Positions 6,296-6,631 of a DNA stretch of 6,631 nucleotides are shown here, piece by piece. A program made the position numbers and the translations under genes. Below the pieces are notes generated by a model. It was given only the letters and a program-made list of their open reading frames with translations. It had not been told where the DNA came from and did not search any database. This DNA comes from Actinomycetes bacterium (GTDB lineage Bacteria; Actinomycetota; Acidimicrobiia; Acidimicrobiales; Microtrichaceae). Within the stretch, counting starts at the first letter, position 1. Each line of letters starts with the position of its first letter. The DNA is taken from contig JAEVZA010000288.1 of NCBI GenBank assembly GCA_023392475.1, positions 1-6,631 of the forward strand, written 5' to 3'.

Positions 6296-6328
6296 GCCCG
6301 GTGCCGCGCCACCCACGGCGGCGCGCCG

Positions 6329-6357
6329 TTGAGGCGAGGGATCCCCCGCGGTACCTT
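6329..6357 (+). promoter_or_regulatory. Candidate sigma-70-type promoter, divergent
   Basis: TTGAGG (6329-6334) and TACCTT (6352-6357) are separated by exactly 17 bp, the ideal spacer, and point toward the gene starting at 6395. Predicted transcription starts near 6364, inside the 8-bp palindrome CCGATCGG (6361-6368), which could be an operator. The promoter is back to back with the minus-strand -10 box at 6290-6295. Confidence 0.5.
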
Positions 6358-6394
6358 CGACCGATCGGCGTGCGAGGGGGCGGAGCTGAGGCCG

Positions 6395-6631
6395 ATGGGC
6401 ACCGGACCAGCTGAGCGAGGGATGCACCGCCTCGTGCGCTCGCACGGCGGCTGGTGGTCCGCACCGCTCGACCGCCCGGGTGCCGAGCGGGTCACCCTGG
6501 ACGACGTCGTCGCGGCCATCGGGCGTCGGCGCCGGCGGCCGACGCTGGTCGGTCGACGGGGGGAGCGGTGGCGGGCCGTGGCCCCCGGGCCGGTCGGCAC
6601 GCCGGTGTCGATCGCCGGGCGCCCGGTGCAC
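6395..6631 (+). CDS. Start of an unrecognised protein, truncated by the window end
   Basis: An open frame of 79 codons runs without a stop from ATG 6395 to the last base. GGAG lies 9 nt upstream of this ATG, and a good promoter ends at 6357. A second in-frame ATG at 6422 is a serious alternative, because codons between the two ATGs (GGA, CCA, GCT, CGA) lack the G/C third base that dominates after 6422. The protein begins 'MHRLVRSHGGWWSAP' in the shorter form and has a strongly basic patch 'GRRRRRP' in the middle, then a Gly/Pro/Val-rich segment. No domain is recognised and the fragment is too short to assign function. Overlapping minus-strand frames are Pro/Arg/His-rich and have no promoter, so the plus strand is preferred. 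Confidence 0.55.
   Translation, partial: MGTGPAERGMHRLVRSHGGWWSAPLDRPGAERVTLDDVVAAIGRRRRRPTLVGRRGERWRAVAPGPVGTPVSIAGRPVH

Noticed and set aside
3258..6296. A 1012-codon open frame on the plus strand
   Set aside because: It lies antisense to the ABC ATPase and membrane-protein genes and over copy 3. Its protein is almost wholly Arg/Asp/Glu/His/Pro-rich with no domain. Such long shadows are expected in very GC-rich DNA.
4849..6600. A 583-codon open frame on the minus strand
   Set aside because: It overlaps the membrane-protein gene on the same strand in another frame, has no hydrophobic segments or domains, and is Arg/Pro-rich. The competing frame has clear membrane helices.
6293..6631. A 112-codon minus-strand frame at the right edge
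   Set aside because: It is Pro/Arg/His-rich with no recognisable domain and lies opposite a plus-strand frame that has a promoter, a ribosome site and proper third-base bias.
1..6631. Frequent short palindromes such as GTCGAC and CTCGACGAG
   Set aside because: They arise from common Val-Asp and Leu-Asp-Glu codons in GC-rich genes; they are not clustered or regularly spaced.

Overview
This window comes from a very GC-rich bacterium. By eye it is over 70% GC, with nearly every codon ending in G or C, GTG starts, TANNNT-type -10 boxes and one apparently leaderless gene. That suggests an actinobacterium; Acidimicrobiia or a relative is possible but cannot be settled from sequence alone. Coding density is very high. 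No tRNA, rRNA, CRISPR array, insertion sequence or phage gene was seen.

Left half, plus strand (1-3726): the 3' part of a cytochrome P450 gene runs off the left edge. After a 96-bp gap come three consecutive phytanoyl-CoA dioxygenase (PhyH)-like Fe(II)/2-oxoglutarate oxygenases. They overlap by 4 and 8 bp, so they look like one translationally coupled operon born from tandem duplication. The three have identical internal spacing of their active-site residues. The first two carry the full H-x-D...H...R set, whereas the third has H-x-N. The P450 also departs from consensus, with Pro where the oxygen-activating Thr of the I helix normally sits.

Right half, minus strand (3708-6281): read in the direction of transcription, a polytopic membrane protein of about 414 residues (candidate GT-C-like or surface-polymer enzyme) is followed 75 bp later by an ABC ATPase of the Wzt/TagH polysaccharide-export family with a C-terminal substrate-recognition-like domain. 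The gap holds a perfect 9-bp inverted repeat. The ATPase gene converges on the third dioxygenase gene and their ends overlap by 19 bp. The cognate permease is not in the window.

Right edge (6282-6631): a short divergent promoter region separates the membrane protein gene from the start of an unrecognised plus-strand gene that runs out of the window.

Inferred working picture: an accessory surface-glycan or glycolipid locus. The minus-strand genes would build or export a cell-surface polymer, and the P450 plus the three oxygenases would hydroxylate or desaturate a lipid, sugar or other small-molecule component. The membrane and export roles rest on family features; the link to the oxygenases rests only on adjacency.
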